A stretch of 64,000 bases of DNA, from the NCBI GenBank assembly GCA_030411725.1, contig MU839853.1, positions 124,001-188,000 of the forward strand, written 5' to 3'. Positions 10,536-22,258 of the stretch are shown here, piece by piece. Position 1 is the stretch's first letter. Each line of letters starts with the position of its first letter. The stretch comes from Echria macrotheca (lineage: Eukaryota > Ascomycota > Sordariomycetes > Sordariales > Schizotheciaceae). The notes beneath the pieces were generated by a model. That model ran no database searches and was not told the origin of the DNA. It was given only the letters and a program-made list of their open reading frames with translations. The position numbers and the translations under genes are program-made.

Positions 10536-11898
10536 GCGGAGATTTGGTTGTCGTCTCGAGTTTGGCTCTGTGAAAGATCAAAAGTGGTGATTGTGGGTTG
10601 TGCCGTGTGGGGTCCCGGGTCATGAATGTGCGCGGGCATCTCATAATAGTGCTGGCCGCCTGCCGCGGGGTAAGAGAGGGGGGAAGTGAGTTGGTGGCAC
10701 AGCGCATACCTACCTAGTTATTGCGTTGCAAAGAGCCCATCGATTCCCGTCGGGTAAAAGGCTCAGGCGAAAAAACAACACCGTATGAGGCAGGTGTTAC
10801 AGCCGCCTCCGAGCTCTGGGAGCGCGCCTACAAATCCCTCTCTTCTTCTCTTTAGCTTTCAGATAAACAGCAATCGGGCTTCGTAGGCTGCTGATTCTAA
10901 GCCTGCAGAACGATCCGTTCACCGTTGCTGCTGTTGCCGTCGTTGTTGCTACCGTCAGAGTCGAGCGGTGATGGCAAGAAGTGTAAGAGTACATGTTGTT
11001 TTCCGGTACCGCAAATTCTCGCGAGTACCGGTTTGGTCCATGTTGCCGGGACGTATTGCCTGTAGACAATAGAAGCCGTTGCTAGAAGCCTCTTACCAGG
11101 CCAAGCACGCCTTTGAAATCTCTAACTAGCAATTCTGTTGTTAGTTTCCAGCCTTTTACTAGCTCCCTTGAGCAGAGGGGATTATTTGACTGGACTAAAA
11201 AGTGGGTTTTCTGGGGTGGAAGATCTGGGCGCAAAAGTAGACCAACCCGGTGCTCGCGAGAATCTGCGCTAGTTAGGTGTTGTTGAAGTCTATAAAACCC
11301 CGGGTGGTAGCTGCAATTGAATGACACTCGCAGTTCAAGTTCCAGCTGTATCTCAACTTCTCATCTTCCGCTTCTACTTCCGATATCCAATTCCACACCT
11401 TGCGAATACGAGGCGGGGATCCAGGGAAATACCTTCAGGAGTGGAGATCGCCAACGAATGGATTTGATGGAAATTGCAAAACAAAATCCCGGCTCCGCTT
11501 TTATTGAAGGATTCGGATGTAACCCGAACGAGCCACCCTCTGTCAATCAACCTGTGAGCCCAGATAGAACAGTCCTTCTCAAACTATCAGCTTCGCGGGA
11601 ACCAGTGAGATGAATAGTTAATCATGGTAAAGGTCTTTACTCTGCAGGCGACCGAAATTTCTAGTGTCTGTCAGGTACTCTGAACGTTGCGTTGGACTTT
11701 CTCGGAGGATCAAGGATTCAGGGGTAAACGGCACGGTTCTGCGACCCGCAGTAATACGGGGCTGAGCATCATCCCTGCACATGGATCATGAAAACCAACG
11801 TCGTGCCGCTGCTTCTCTTTCAGCTTCTCCTTCAACTTTCTCGACATCAGACCCCCTTCTACACTCACTTCACGCCTCTAGACTTTACATCCGCCGCC
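10536..11898. other. Intergenic
   Basis: About 1.36 kb between divergent genes. Short open frames (10797-11069 minus, 11317-11613 plus) have no motif, no signal peptide and no intron-supported extension. Nothing else recognised. Confidence 0.55.
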
Positions 11899-12438
11899 AT
11901 GAAGTTTTTCTTCGCCGTACCCCTCGCAGCTCTCGCGTCCCAAGTCACTGCAACAACACTGGCCTCGGGCTCATCATCAACGTCTGCCACGCCATCCACT
12001 AGCATACCGCGACCCAACACATGGACGGCCCTGGGTTGCTACAGCCAAGATGCCGCACATCCAGTTCTCGACCAGAAGACGACTGGGAATGACAACTTCA
12101 TGTCTATAGGGCTTTGCACCACCAGGTGCGCCGATGGGAATTTCCCGTTTGCCGGTTTGCAGGGCGGCAATGTGTGCTGGTGCGGCACGAAATTGTCCGG
12201 TGACTTGGCCAAGGACAAGAGCGCCTGCAACGTGCCCTGCGCTGGCTATGCCTTGGACACCTGCGGCGGCGCGAACGCGCTGAACGTTCTCAAGATTGAG
12301 GGGATCGACGTGCCTGTTCCATCCACTACCATCACCACCGCCCCTCCTGCAACGAGCACCTTCACCAAGCCAGGTACCGTTATAACCGCCATTTCGACTG
12401 CCGGCGCCATGAGGAATTTTGGGATATTCGGCTGGTGA
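11899..12438 (+). CDS. Secreted WSC-domain protein
   Basis: The ATG at 11899 sits in a perfect context (GCCGCCATGA) and opens a signal peptide (MKFFFAVPLAALASQVTA). The frame is open further upstream from 11788, but that part does not look like a leader. After a Ser/Thr linker, residues ~40-135 form a WSC domain: WTALGCYSQ, a central CTTRC, GGNVCWCGTKL and CAGYALDTCGG with the regular cysteine spacing. A Ser/Thr/Pro tail of ~45 residues follows. WSC modules bind wall or substrate glucans. The total of 179 residues with one WSC is short. The gene stops 92 bp before a transposon, so loss of a C-terminal GPI signal is possible but not shown. Confidence 0.88.
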   Translation: MKFFFAVPLAALASQVTATTLASGSSSTSATPSTSIPRPNTWTALGCYSQDAAHPVLDQKTTGNDNFMSIGLCTTRCADGNFPFAGLQGGNVCWCGTKLSGDLAKDKSACNVPCAGYALDTCGGANALNVLKIEGIDVPVPSTTITTAPPATSTFTKPGTVITAISTAGAMRNFGIFGW

Positions 12439-12522
12439 TGTGATCTGGAAGAGACTGTGGGTGGGACCAGAAGGTTGTATCGTAGGGGAGGCGAACCCGG
12501 GGGTAGCTTGCAGGGAATGTCA

Positions 12523-12530
12523 ATAAACTA
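12523..12530. repeat. Target-site duplication, left copy (ATAAACTA)
   Basis: This 8-bp sequence directly abuts the left terminus of the RIP-mutated element and is repeated exactly at 15754-15761 abutting the right terminus. Confidence 0.8.
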
Positions 12531-12592
12531 GGCATCTGATAGGGGGGCATCCCCCCCACGCAGGGCCCCACCCACCAGCCGCCAGGCCAGCC
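12531..12592 (+). repeat. Left terminal inverted repeat of the RIP-mutated element
   Basis: GC-rich terminus containing a G6/C7 palindrome (GGGGGGCATCCCCCC) capable of forming a hairpin, followed by ACGCAGGGCCCCACCC, which is matched in inverted form at the right end with C/T differences. Confidence 0.8.
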
Positions 12593-15500
12593 GGCAGATT
12601 TTCCAGGATAGCTACCTGGTAGTGTAATCAAAATTGGTTTTTCGTTAGTAACGAAAAAATACTGGAAATAACGTTTTCTAGCTATTTTAGAATAATTAAA
12701 ATCGATTTAGCTACCTTAATTACCCTAGCCTAATACGTAACTTTTTATTTTCTAGCCTTTTTAGTTAATTAAATTATTTTTCCGTTACGGGTAATAATTA
12801 GCCTTTACGTTAATATTTTCTTATTAAACTCCTTTTTTATAATAATTTATAAACCTAATTATTACTTTTTAATAATATAAAGCCTTATATACTTAAATTT
12901 AAAGATTTTATAACTTAATAAGTATTTTGTTATAATAATTTAGCCTATATTAAACTTGCTGTTTATAATTAGCTTTTATTATAATAATTATTATTATATA
13001 GTTAGTTATAATTTTAGGATATTATTTTATAGTAGTTTTAGGTTTTTTTTTCTGTTTTTATTAATTTTTAAATATATAAATATACCTTTTTTAATAATTA
13101 CTATAATATTTTATTTTAACGATTTTTAAGTTGGCTAATTATGTTTTTTTAGTGCTTTAGGGGTTTATAAGATTTATAAAATGGATAGGGCTTTAGAAAA
13201 GGTATTTAAATCGTTTTTTAGTTAGCCTTTACCTTTTTTAGCAATTTTTAGGTTTTTAAATTATAAATATAGATTTTTAGTATTTTATTTAAAAAAATTA
13301 GTAAGATTTTAAAGTATTTTATAATAAAATTAAGCAAATTAAAGGCTTTTTTAAATATTATTAATAATAAATATTTTATAACTTTAACGATTTATTTTTG
13401 TAAAAAAGTATAAAAATTTTATACCGATAAGGTAAGTTAAACTAATACGATATTAAGTAATATTTATTATTATAGGGTTATAACGGTATTATTATTTACT
13501 TTATAATAATAATAACTATAATTATGTATTAATATTTATAATTAATTTTTTTAAATATTATATAGGAGATTTGTAAAGGAAGCTTTTTAAAATACTTTTA
13601 GGTTAGGAATTTACGCCGTAAATTAATTACTTACTTTATAAAAACTTTAATTAAAATTTTATATTAAATTTTAATTATTTTTTTAATATTACAAGTAAGT
13701 TTATAAATATTATTTTAATTATCAAAAAAAGTAGCTTTTAATATTTAAATTAGTAAATTTCATTAGTAATATAATATATAATTTAAAGTTGTAATAGTTT
13801 TTAATAAAATAGTCAGCTTATTACTTACGAAAAGGTATTTAGATCTTTTATATATATTATAAAATAAATTATTAATTATAAAAGTAATTTATTAATAAAA
13901 GTAGTAATTTTAGACTTAAATTTAATTTGTTAACGTTATATATTTACTAAAATTATAAAATCTTTTTACTTAAATTTTATATAAAGCCCTATATTTTAAA
14001 ACTTATTTTTATTACTTTTATTATTAAAATTAATTTTTATATTATAATATTACTTTTTTTTATTATGAAAAAGTATATTTTAAATAATATAAAATAAATA
14101 AAGCTGTTATTAGGACTTTAGAAACGTATTAAATATATTACTTTTTATTTTTTTATAATAAGTTAAAACGATAATTTTAAATAAATTAATATTATATTTA
14201 ATTTAAATTTTCTTTATTATATTAAGGAAAAAGTTAAAGGATTTTGTTATTTTATTTTTAATAAGCTTAAATATAAAGTTAAAACAGTATTATAATTAAT
14301 TATATTAGTAATTTAATATAATAGGAACTTAATAATATTTATTAAGTATATATTATTAATTTTTAATACTTTTTAGTTTTGCTTTATTACTTTTATATAA
14401 AGTAATATTATAAATATAATATTAGAAAAGGTTATTTAATTTTTATTTTTTTACTGGATGACGTAGTTAACTTTCTCCTTATTAAAAACCTTTAATAAAG
14501 TATTAATTAAAATATATTTATTAAGATTATTATAATAAACTTTTATATGTTTATTATAAATATTTTAATAGATTAAAATTAAGCTTTTAACCTAGTTATA
14601 AACTAGTAATTTAACTTTTTGTATTTAAATTGCATAATATCCGTAAGTAGTTTTAATTATCGCTAACATTCTAGCGTTAATTTTATAGTATTAAAAATAA
14701 ATAAAGGGGTTTTAAAAGAAAAGGTAATTATAAAAGGAGTATTAAGGATCGTTATACGCTTTATAAAATTAACTTTTAATAATTTAAAATATAATAGCTT
14801 TAAAAAAATAGCTATATTTATAAGTAATAAATTTATAAAGGCTAATACCTTTAAAGGGTTTTAAATTATCATAATAATTATAAATTAAATTATATTTTTA
14901 ATATTAATTATTAATATTTTTATTTTTATTTTTTATATACGTAAAGGTAACGTTATAGTTTTTTCCCTATATATTAATAGTTTTTTAAAGGGGTTTAATT
15001 AAAATTTAAAAGCTAAAAGTTTTATAAGGTAAATTAAAAATAAAAAGATTACGTACTTATTATTATTTTTACTTTAATTACTTTTACTTTTATTTCTAAT
15101 AAGGTAAAAAAAAAAATTATAATTAAAATAATTAAAATTAAATATAATTAGTAATAATTAAATAAACGGTTTTTAGGAGTTTTATTTACTTAGAAGCTTA
15201 TTAATAATATTAAGGGAGTAATTAATATATATTTTATTATAAATTTTACTTATATATTATAAATTTGAAGGAAACTAATAATTTTTTTTATTTTTATTAA
15301 TTAAATTAATTATTTTAAATTTATTATTAGTAAAACCCTTTATATTACGGTTATATAAGGGATTTTAAAGTAGCGATAGTTAAGATTCCATATTAAAGTA
15401 ATTAAAAAGCTTATTTTATTTAAATTACGTTATATACATATAATTAAAAGGTATTATTTTTAAAGCAGTTTAATTTAAATTAATTAATATAAGTATATTA

Positions 15501-15669
15501 GTAAAGTAATAGGTATATATAATTTATTAGTAATTAGTAATTACTGTTATTATAATGGTAAAAGATAGCGATAGCTTTAAACTTTACGATTTTAAAAAAA
15601 TTAAAGTATATTTGCGGGATAGTAAAGTCTAGCAACTAACCTGGCGGCTGGCCTGGCGGCTAATCTAGC

Positions 15670-15753
15670 GGCTAGCCTGGCAGCTAGTGGGTAGGGCCCT
15701 GCGTAGGGGGGATGCCCCCCTATCAAAAATAAAGTGCCCCCCTATCAGATGCC
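15670..15753 (-). repeat. Right terminal inverted repeat with internal tandem duplication
   Basis: Reads on the minus strand as the same terminus as 12531-12592, but the stretch TGATAGGGGGGCA occurs twice, 22 bp apart, so this end is longer by one unit. The target duplication copy follows at 15754-15761. Confidence 0.78.
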
Positions 15754-15761
15754 ATAAACTA
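15754..15761. repeat. Target-site duplication, right copy (ATAAACTA)
   Basis: Exact match to 12523-12530, directly abutting the right end of the element. Confidence 0.8.
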
Positions 15762-16663
15762 AGAGCGGACGAGCTTATTAAGGCTCAGGTAGCCCCCGTC
15801 TAGTACCCAGATAACCAGAGTTTGCCTTTCTGTTCCGAGTTCGTAGCACGGACAAAACCCTAACCAAGGCGCAAACTTGTCTCGGTCATGGCTGGATGTA
15901 CATGTATGTACAATGTGGTTGAAAGTGCTCATCTAAGGGACATAAAACTTCACCACCTGGCATCTGGAGAACAAATCGATCTCAAAGATTCCTCCAATTA
16001 TACAACCCTTGCCAAGCACCAGTGTCGTGGAACCCTAAAAGCTTTGGGGATTCCAGAACAAAAGCACGTATCGGAGCGCTCCCCGTGAGTTGGGGTCCCA
16101 GAACGTAGGCATGCAGATCAGCGACGTTACACAGACTGATAAGCAACACTAATGATGATGAATTGACTCGCCGCAAAGCAGCAAACACGACCAGCAAACC
16201 AACCCGGCCTCTCTGCTTCAAACGGAAATGCTCACTTCTGACTGGTCGCGACAAAACTCCAAGCCAACGGGATGCAAAGAGGCCAGCTGCAGCCCCGTTT
16301 CCTTTCCCTTTTGCGATTGCTCATTGGGCGTTATTGCCAAAAGTGCAATAATCACACGGATGGATGGTCACTCGAAGCCGCCTGGCCCAGTGATCAAACC
16401 GGCTTCCGACTTGCAATCGACAGACATCAGGCATTGATGCAGGCCAGAAATCGCGCCAGGCAGAAGTGCCGCATGCTGGATGCCGATGCTCCAGTTATCC
16501 TGCCCCAGGCTGCGAGCCTGATGCGGGGAACTTGGAAGATAAGAATCATGGCAAGCCTGCTCTGTCGTGGGGAATCTTGTCCGAGATTTGTCGTGCCCTT
16601 TCCCGAAACTCTCTGTTTTGACCAAGAGCAATCATAATCTTTCCCCGCCATATATTGACAAGC
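15762..16663. other. Intergenic, upstream of the BTB gene
   Basis: Normal base composition resumes right after the transposon. No supported gene; short open frames here lack motifs. Confidence 0.6.
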
Positions 16664-18112
16664 ATGATGGCCAAGACGAAAGCCTCATACCTGTCTGGGG
16701 ATGTGCCCGACGACCCCGACAGCTTCTTTGAGAAGTCGTAAGTTTCAAATCTCGTCCGCCGCTCCAAGAGATTCCCCGAGCGTCAGGTACTGACATTCCA
16801 CTGTCGAAGTCCTTTCAGTTGCGAGACGATGATCCTCAGATTCGAGAAGGGTGACACCTTGAAGCTGCACCGGGGCCTCTTGCTCAAATACCCGAAGCTA
16901 GCCACTCTTGACGCCAATAGCTTGAAACATATCTCGCGGAGCGCCGGTCACGTCCTCGTTCAATACCTCTACACAAACAGGTACCGCACGCTGAAGTGGG
17001 TTGGTCCGGCCGATGTACAACAGGAAACGATCGCCAAGCTCGAGACCGCATTTCAGGTCTACGCGACCGCTCGTGAGTTCGACCTCGACAAGCTGGAAAC
17101 TTTGGCAATAAAGCAAATCACGCTCCTGAGCAAAGATGTCGATGCGTTCACGATCATTGACATTGTCAAGAAGACCTACCCGGCCGCCAAGGGCAACGAT
17201 ACCTGGTTTCCTGCCTTCGTCAAGGACACCATCAGGGTTGCCTTTGAAACTCCCCTGCCACCGTCGGCCACCGAGACAGCACCGGAGACCATCCCTGACA
17301 ACGCAGCAGCCGAAGAGCAGACAGCAAAGGATGTTACACTTACAACACTTCTTCTTCAGGGTGCTTTGGAGGTCTACCGGGAGAAGATTGACGCTTTGAC
17401 TGTCAAGTCTATTCTCCTCGCTGTCGCTGGCGCAGATGCGGAATCTGGCCCCTCGGCGACCATTGACAGCCCGAAGGAAACGGCACCTTCCGGTACCTCC
17501 AGCAGTGTCCGTGATGACCCTGTTTCTGACAGTGGCATCCGGGGCCCCGAGCCAGTGGCGGAGCCGGTGCCAGAACTGGAGGTGAAAGAGCCGGAACCAG
17601 TGCCGGAAGAGGTGCCGGAGGAGGTGCCGGTACCGGAACCAATGTGGGAGGTGCCAGAGCCGGAAGAACCAGAACAGCCCTCGCAGGAACCCGATCCAAT
17701 CCAGGCAGATGAACTTCAGCCAGTGGCAGAGCCAGATGTCTATGATGACTGGGGTTTATTTGCGCGCAAGAAAAAGAAGGGCAAGATCACAGAGGCGGAC
17801 CGGCAGGTTCCATTGGAATCCGAACCACAGCCGACGCCCGAGGTCATTCCTGAGCCAGAGCCTGAAAAGGAGGGGGGAGATGATTTGTGGGGTTTCAGCA
17901 CATCGAAGAAGGTTAATAAGAAGAAAGGGAAGAAATCAGCCAAAAAGAAGTCGGAGATTTGGGATGAACCAGAGTCCGTCCCCATGGAAGAGACTGCGAT
18001 TGTCGCAGAACCAGCACCGGCTACCTCGCCCGTTGGAGAGGGGTGGGTGGGCGATGATCGAGACCCGTGGTCTTTCTGGGGAGCCAAGAAGTCGCCCAGG
18101 TCGAGCATGTGA
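16664..18112 (+). CDS. BTB/POZ-like domain protein with charged C-terminal repeats
   Basis: Two exons (16664-16737 and 16819-18112; intron of 81 nt, donor GTAAGT, acceptor TTTCAG) give 455 residues starting MMAKTKASY. Residues ~20-75 resemble the core of a fungal BTB domain (GDTLKLHRGLLLKYPKL, then a VLVQYLYTNRYRTL helix), followed by a helical region to ~195. The second half is low-complexity: repeated PEP/VPEE units, then three copies of a short motif with an acidic patch, a Trp-Gly/Ser-aromatic core and a Lys run (DDWGLFARKKKKGK; DLWGFSTSKK...KKKGKK; DPWSFWGAKK). BTB domains mediate dimerisation and often cullin-3 binding. The function here is unknown; the Lys runs suggest nuclear entry. 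Confidence 0.82.
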
Positions 18113-19787
18113 GGGGTTTTGCAGCAATTCATGAGTTTGGACATCAATTCCCTCTTACCAGCTGCTTGAGATATGTAGCGAGGCTATTCTTTTTCTTTTG
18201 TATTTCTGCGAACAATAGGTTGTGGGACATGACTCGCATAACTGAGATACGTGTCGCGTTCGATAATGATGTTTTGGTTTAACGTTGCCGGCTTTCGAAG
18301 ACGCAGGGCACTCGTGATGTCGCGATGCACGCAGCGACTGGAAGTGCTTGACGGCAACATTGCGTAGAACAAGACAACTGCAACGAAGCGGCCTCCTGGA
18401 CCGTATCAGATGAAATGTAACTTGTGAAGCTGAAGTCACCCCGGCAGGATAGCATACCTAGGTAATCAAGACGGGGTTGGTCGATGCCCATGGCAGTTTT
18501 CGGATTACGGCATGTGTGTGGAATTGGGTTCTTCTGACCAGGGAAGCGTGGGATCCGCGTTTTCTTCACTGTAGGATTTTCCACCGACGTTCCGTCAGTC
18601 GGACTTTGCCTAGTTACAGTGCGTTCTGGTTCCGTGATCTCTGCCAACATCTATAACATCCCCGTTCTTACTGTGGAGTGGAGAATTCTGTTGTGGCAGA
18701 TTGTCACGCTCTTCATGGTCCGGTCAGCATCTGGTAGCGTACTTCCGTGGTGGTTGCTGTAAAGCAGTCACGATGGGCACGTATCCAAACATGATGCTTC
18801 TGGATAAGAGGAGGGTGGTAGCGAGGAGCGCCAGGATTGAGGAGCAACACTATCGTACGCAAATCGCCTCCGTGGATACTAGGTATGGCGTCCGGATCTC
18901 TTGCAGATGCGGCTGTTGACACCCCGGGTTCAATGTTTCTACCTCGTCACATAGCTCTGTACAACACCTTAGTCGCCAGCTAGAGCGAAAAGAGGAACCC
19001 CATCCGAAGCCGTAATAGTTATTGCATATAATCAGGGATCGGTTTGCTTGTGCCAAATTTCTTGGAGAGGTGTTGGTAAAAGCTGGGCTCTTGAGCCTCG
19101 AGGTTTCCGGTGCCCTGGATGTGCGTCATGGCGGAATTGCGCCGGCTTGGGTCAGGACCTGTATTACACATTCGTATTAGGTCTTCCAAAAGGGAAGTTC
19201 TCTTGAGCGAGGTTGAGGCTAGATATCAACGCCAAGCAGGCTTTTCCGAGGCGGCTCGGAAGTTCCGCTGAAAAAGATTGATCTCACCACCAAGGGCTAC
19301 ATTGCAATTACCCGAGGCAGATTCCCTGACAGAAGGATCAATTTTCACTGCGAAGTACTACCCCCAGAGGCATCTGAAGTGGAGGCTGTCCTGGCTGCTG
19401 GCCGATGTCGATGCGGGCGGCTTGCTTTTGCTTGTTGATGATGCCAGTTGCGCCTGGCCTTTAGTGGTAGGTGCTGATGACAGACCTGTGGAATACGAAG
19501 AGTGAGAAATGAAGGATTTGACTTGGCGGGACTGTGCCGCGGAAACGATCCTGCTGGGTTGATTCTACAGTGGCCTTTTTATCGAGACCTTGCGCGTCGG
19601 TCCTTTGGTTCCTGGTGAAAGTAGATACAGATGATGGAATATATATATATATCCATGACGCCCCTCGGCCTCAACTACGCATGTTCTCGTCTATCTACCT
19701 ACCCACCGCCCTCCACACGAACCCAGCTCGAAGCTGCTGCCAACTTCCACCTTCTCCCTCAGCCAGGATCCACACCCCAAAAACACA
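18113..19787. other. Intergenic
   Basis: About 1.7 kb with no supported gene. It contains one exact TACCTAGGTA palindrome (18455-18464) and an (AT)n run at 19639-19652 that may serve as TATA element for the secreted protein at 19788. Confidence 0.55.
19639..19652 (+). promoter_or_regulatory. Possible TATA element, (AT)n tract
   Basis: ATATATATATATAT lies about 140 bp upstream of the small secreted protein start at 19788, a plausible position with a ~100-nt 5' UTR. Confidence 0.35.
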
Positions 19788-20192
19788 ATGCTTCCCAATA
19801 TTCCCACCATCGCCGTCGTGGCCCTCGCCATCGTCGGCAACCCGGTCGCGGCCAAGGTGCAGTGGCTGGTCAACTACGACACCAACAAAAACACTCCGGC
19901 CGAAAACTGCGCCGAGCTGAGGATTGTCGACGATGCCATCAACGGCGGCTCTTTGACTATCGCAGACTGGGTATGCAACGGTCGAGAGCATAACGGCGAT
20001 AAGCAGTGGACGTTTGACTACGCCGGGAAGTTTAACTGGTACTCGGCCACCATCCACCAGAACAGCTTCTACTACGTCGAGGGATTCGGGATTACTTATC
20101 GGACAGACCATGGCACATTTTACTGGTCTACCGGGCGCATGGATCTGCCTCGCTCTGGCTTTTGGTCCAAGTCGGGAACCGCTTTGGGATAA
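19788..20192 (+). CDS. Small secreted protein (134 aa)
   Basis: The ATG at 19788 (CACAATGC context) opens a signal peptide, MLPNIPTIAVVALAIVGNPVAA. A ~112-residue mature protein follows, rich in aromatic residues (NWYSATI, SFYYVEGFGI, GTFYWSTG) and with only two cysteines (ENCAEL, WVCNG) that could form one disulfide. The frame has no intron. The alternating polar/aromatic pattern suggests an all-beta fold. I do not recognise the family; it is a candidate secreted effector or antimicrobial-type protein by size and secretion only. Confidence 0.72.
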   Translation: MLPNIPTIAVVALAIVGNPVAAKVQWLVNYDTNKNTPAENCAELRIVDDAINGGSLTIADWVCNGREHNGDKQWTFDYAGKFNWYSATIHQNSFYYVEGFGITYRTDHGTFYWSTGRMDLPRSGFWSKSGTALG

Positions 20193-20532
20193 GTGGATAG
20201 CGTAGCACTGGCTACATATGTACCTAAGTTTCTGGTGTTTGTCGAATCGCTAAATACGAGCTTGGGAACCTGTCGGGGGGGAAGTCATCTCAATTTGCTG
20301 GAGAACACAAGGTCGTTCGTGGCTGCTGGGCCGCTGGCAGCACCGGGATGGAACTACAGGCATGTGTGGAGGTGCACTGGCCACCACACATGATCACTGA
20401 ACCCTACTGCCTCAATTCTGTCTTCGTCTTCTCAACACCAACAACACGTGTCTCGTACACGGGTGCAACATTGAGGTAGAGGTAGCCGGTGAATGCTTCA
20501 GCTCGCCGGCATATCCGGGTAGGTATTGCCAA
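20193..20532. other. Intergenic between convergent genes
   Basis: 3' flanks of the small secreted protein and the HNH gene. Nothing recognised. Confidence 0.6.
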
Positions 20533-22258
20533 CTACGGGCGCCCGTTCAAGCCAAGCCCTGCGGCTTTCCATTGCTCCAAGGCCCAGTCAATATCAGCTA
20601 GAAACTCGCTATCCTCCTTGGTCAGTTGGCCATGAGGTGGGTCGTGGGCTCCGCCGCGGTGGCCTGGACCAGATTTCATACCGCTTGATCGACGGCGGCG
20701 TTTTGCGGGCCGTCCGGGCGACTCTTCGTCTGCCTTCTGGCAGTGGTCCGGTTCTAAATCGCCCTCATCTTCAGATCTAAAACTGTGCGTCAGCGGCGGA
20801 GTGTGACTGTCACTGTGGATGCCGCCTAGGCCTGGACGAGGAGCCTCGGGTTCCCGTTGGCGTTTCCTCTGTTCGTCTGCCGAGCCGGGTTCGACCCTAC
20901 CACGCGGGACGCTGCTGGCCTTGCTTGGTTCCCGGAGCGCAAGAGAGTCGGTAGCATCAGTCCCTGACCCTAGCGCGGACCTGCTTTCCTGCATCACAAC
21001 GCTCGGCGAGAGACTCGGCGTTGGAAGACTAGATAGTGATTGAACAGACGGGCTTGCCGCCATCATATTCTCCATACAGCAGATATCCCAGTGTTGACCC
21101 AGTGCCCGCTTGTCAGGGACGCCTCGGCTGTCAAATTGGGCACGCAGACCGTGATAGGGTTTCAAGACGTCGTATGGAACAAAGATGCGGATTCGTTTTG
21201 TCTCGGGGTGGATGGAGAAGAAGCGAGCGTCAAACAAGTCGTGGAAGTGACGCAGTAGAAGCAGACTGTTGCCGCCAGCCCATGTGTTTTTCCAAGCTTT
21301 CTCCAATCGGTCCCGAGACGTGGCTGCCAACATTCCTCCACCGACGTCGGCTTCTTCCGACTCTATGCCCGAGAATGGTGGCCACCGGTCCGGATATAAG
21401 TTGTACTGGAGCTGGGGGACAATGTGACAGGCCTCCACACCCGGCCCTAGACCGCCTGCGCGGGTCCAGGCGCGGCCCAGCCCGGTAACGGCGCATCGAT
21501 CGTTTCTCGAACACGCGGTGGCGCGGAATTGTTGCATCAAGAGGCGAAGCTCTGGGTTCTCGAGACCGTCTGAGCCTGTGCTCGGTCCTGCTTCGGGTAT
21601 ATCGCCCAGCTCAAGCGTCGATTTCGTCGGCGATTGCGACTCGGAGCGTGGTCGCTTGCGAGGTGACTGCGAGCCGGAGCGATTGCCACTATTTCGACCG
21701 CTGCTTCGGAAGGGCAGCCCGAGGGGCAGGTCTGTGGCTTTTTCGTTGATACCGAGGTACGGTCGCTTGAGTCGTTTCCTAGGTTGGACTCTGCGCGCGC
21801 AATGCGCTAAGAGGCGGGCCATATATCAGCTTGGCATCGTTACGAAAACGAGGCAGCAGGAGAGAGAACTCACACCGAAGGTGATGCTCGAGTGCTGCCG
21901 AGGTGGGCGCGGCGCACTCTTGCCGGGCGTGTAGCGCTACATGTAGTTGCATGCGAGCACCTGATGCATCGGCAGGGACCGCGTGTGCCACTGCGCCATC
22001 TGCGTCCTCATCTTCGTGGACCGGCAGTGGAGAATGGTTGACGTCGCCGTCGTCGTCGGACCAGATTGACAGGCTCCCGCGGCCAGGGAAGTCGAAACAC
22101 AATCGCAGCTCGCGGAAAACATCAGCAAAGGTCAGGAACGCATCCTGCTGGTAAACACCAGCGAACTCGGCATCTTCGGAGTCGAGAAAGACAACGTTCC
22201 AGCCAAAGGCGCGGTTCGCCGCCGACGTGTTGGAGCCCGTGGCCGAGCACGATGACAT
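20533..22258 (-). CDS. HNH_2-type endonuclease-domain protein
   Basis: Two exons (22258-21874 and 21806-20533) joined by a 67-nt intron (donor GTGAGT, acceptor CTCTTAG) give 552 residues from the ATG at 22258. The N-terminal ~75 residues (GWNVVFLDSEDAEFAGVYQ, FRELRLCFDFPG) are the block that precedes the nuclease domain in many fungal members. The HNH_2 core lies at ~215-345: CAVTG, then EACHIVPQLQYNLYP (His ~256) and NSLLLLRHFHDLFDARFF. The C-terminus is disordered, with basic tracts (RPAKRRRR) that could be nuclear signals. Such proteins are numerous and lineage-expanded in filamentous fungi, and their substrate is unknown. The key His and the second N/H positions look intact, so nuclease activity is plausible. 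Confidence 0.85.

Larger units (their letters stand above)
12531..15753. mobile_element. RIP-degraded DNA transposon with terminal inverted repeats (3,223 bp)
   Basis: Both ends begin GGCATCTGATAGGGG and carry inverted repeats of ~60 bp that differ mainly by C/T transitions. The element is flanked by an exact 8-bp duplication. The interior (~12.62-15.62 kb) is extremely AT-rich, with almost no CpA or TpG left while CpG persists, and no frame stays open for 60 codons. That is the mark of repeat-induced point mutation. Left GC-rich ends (12531-12605) and right ones (15640-15753) escaped. Imperfect CTGGCGGCTGGC-type subterminal repeats near 15640-15690 show C-to-T change as well (CTAGCGGCTAGC). 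An 8-bp duplication fits hAT and some other cut-and-paste families; no transposase can be read, so the superfamily is open. Confidence 0.85.

Noticed and set aside
10797..11613. Two short frames (90 and 98 aa) in the spacer upstream of the WSC gene
   Set aside because: No conserved motif, no secretion signal, no intron-joined extension.
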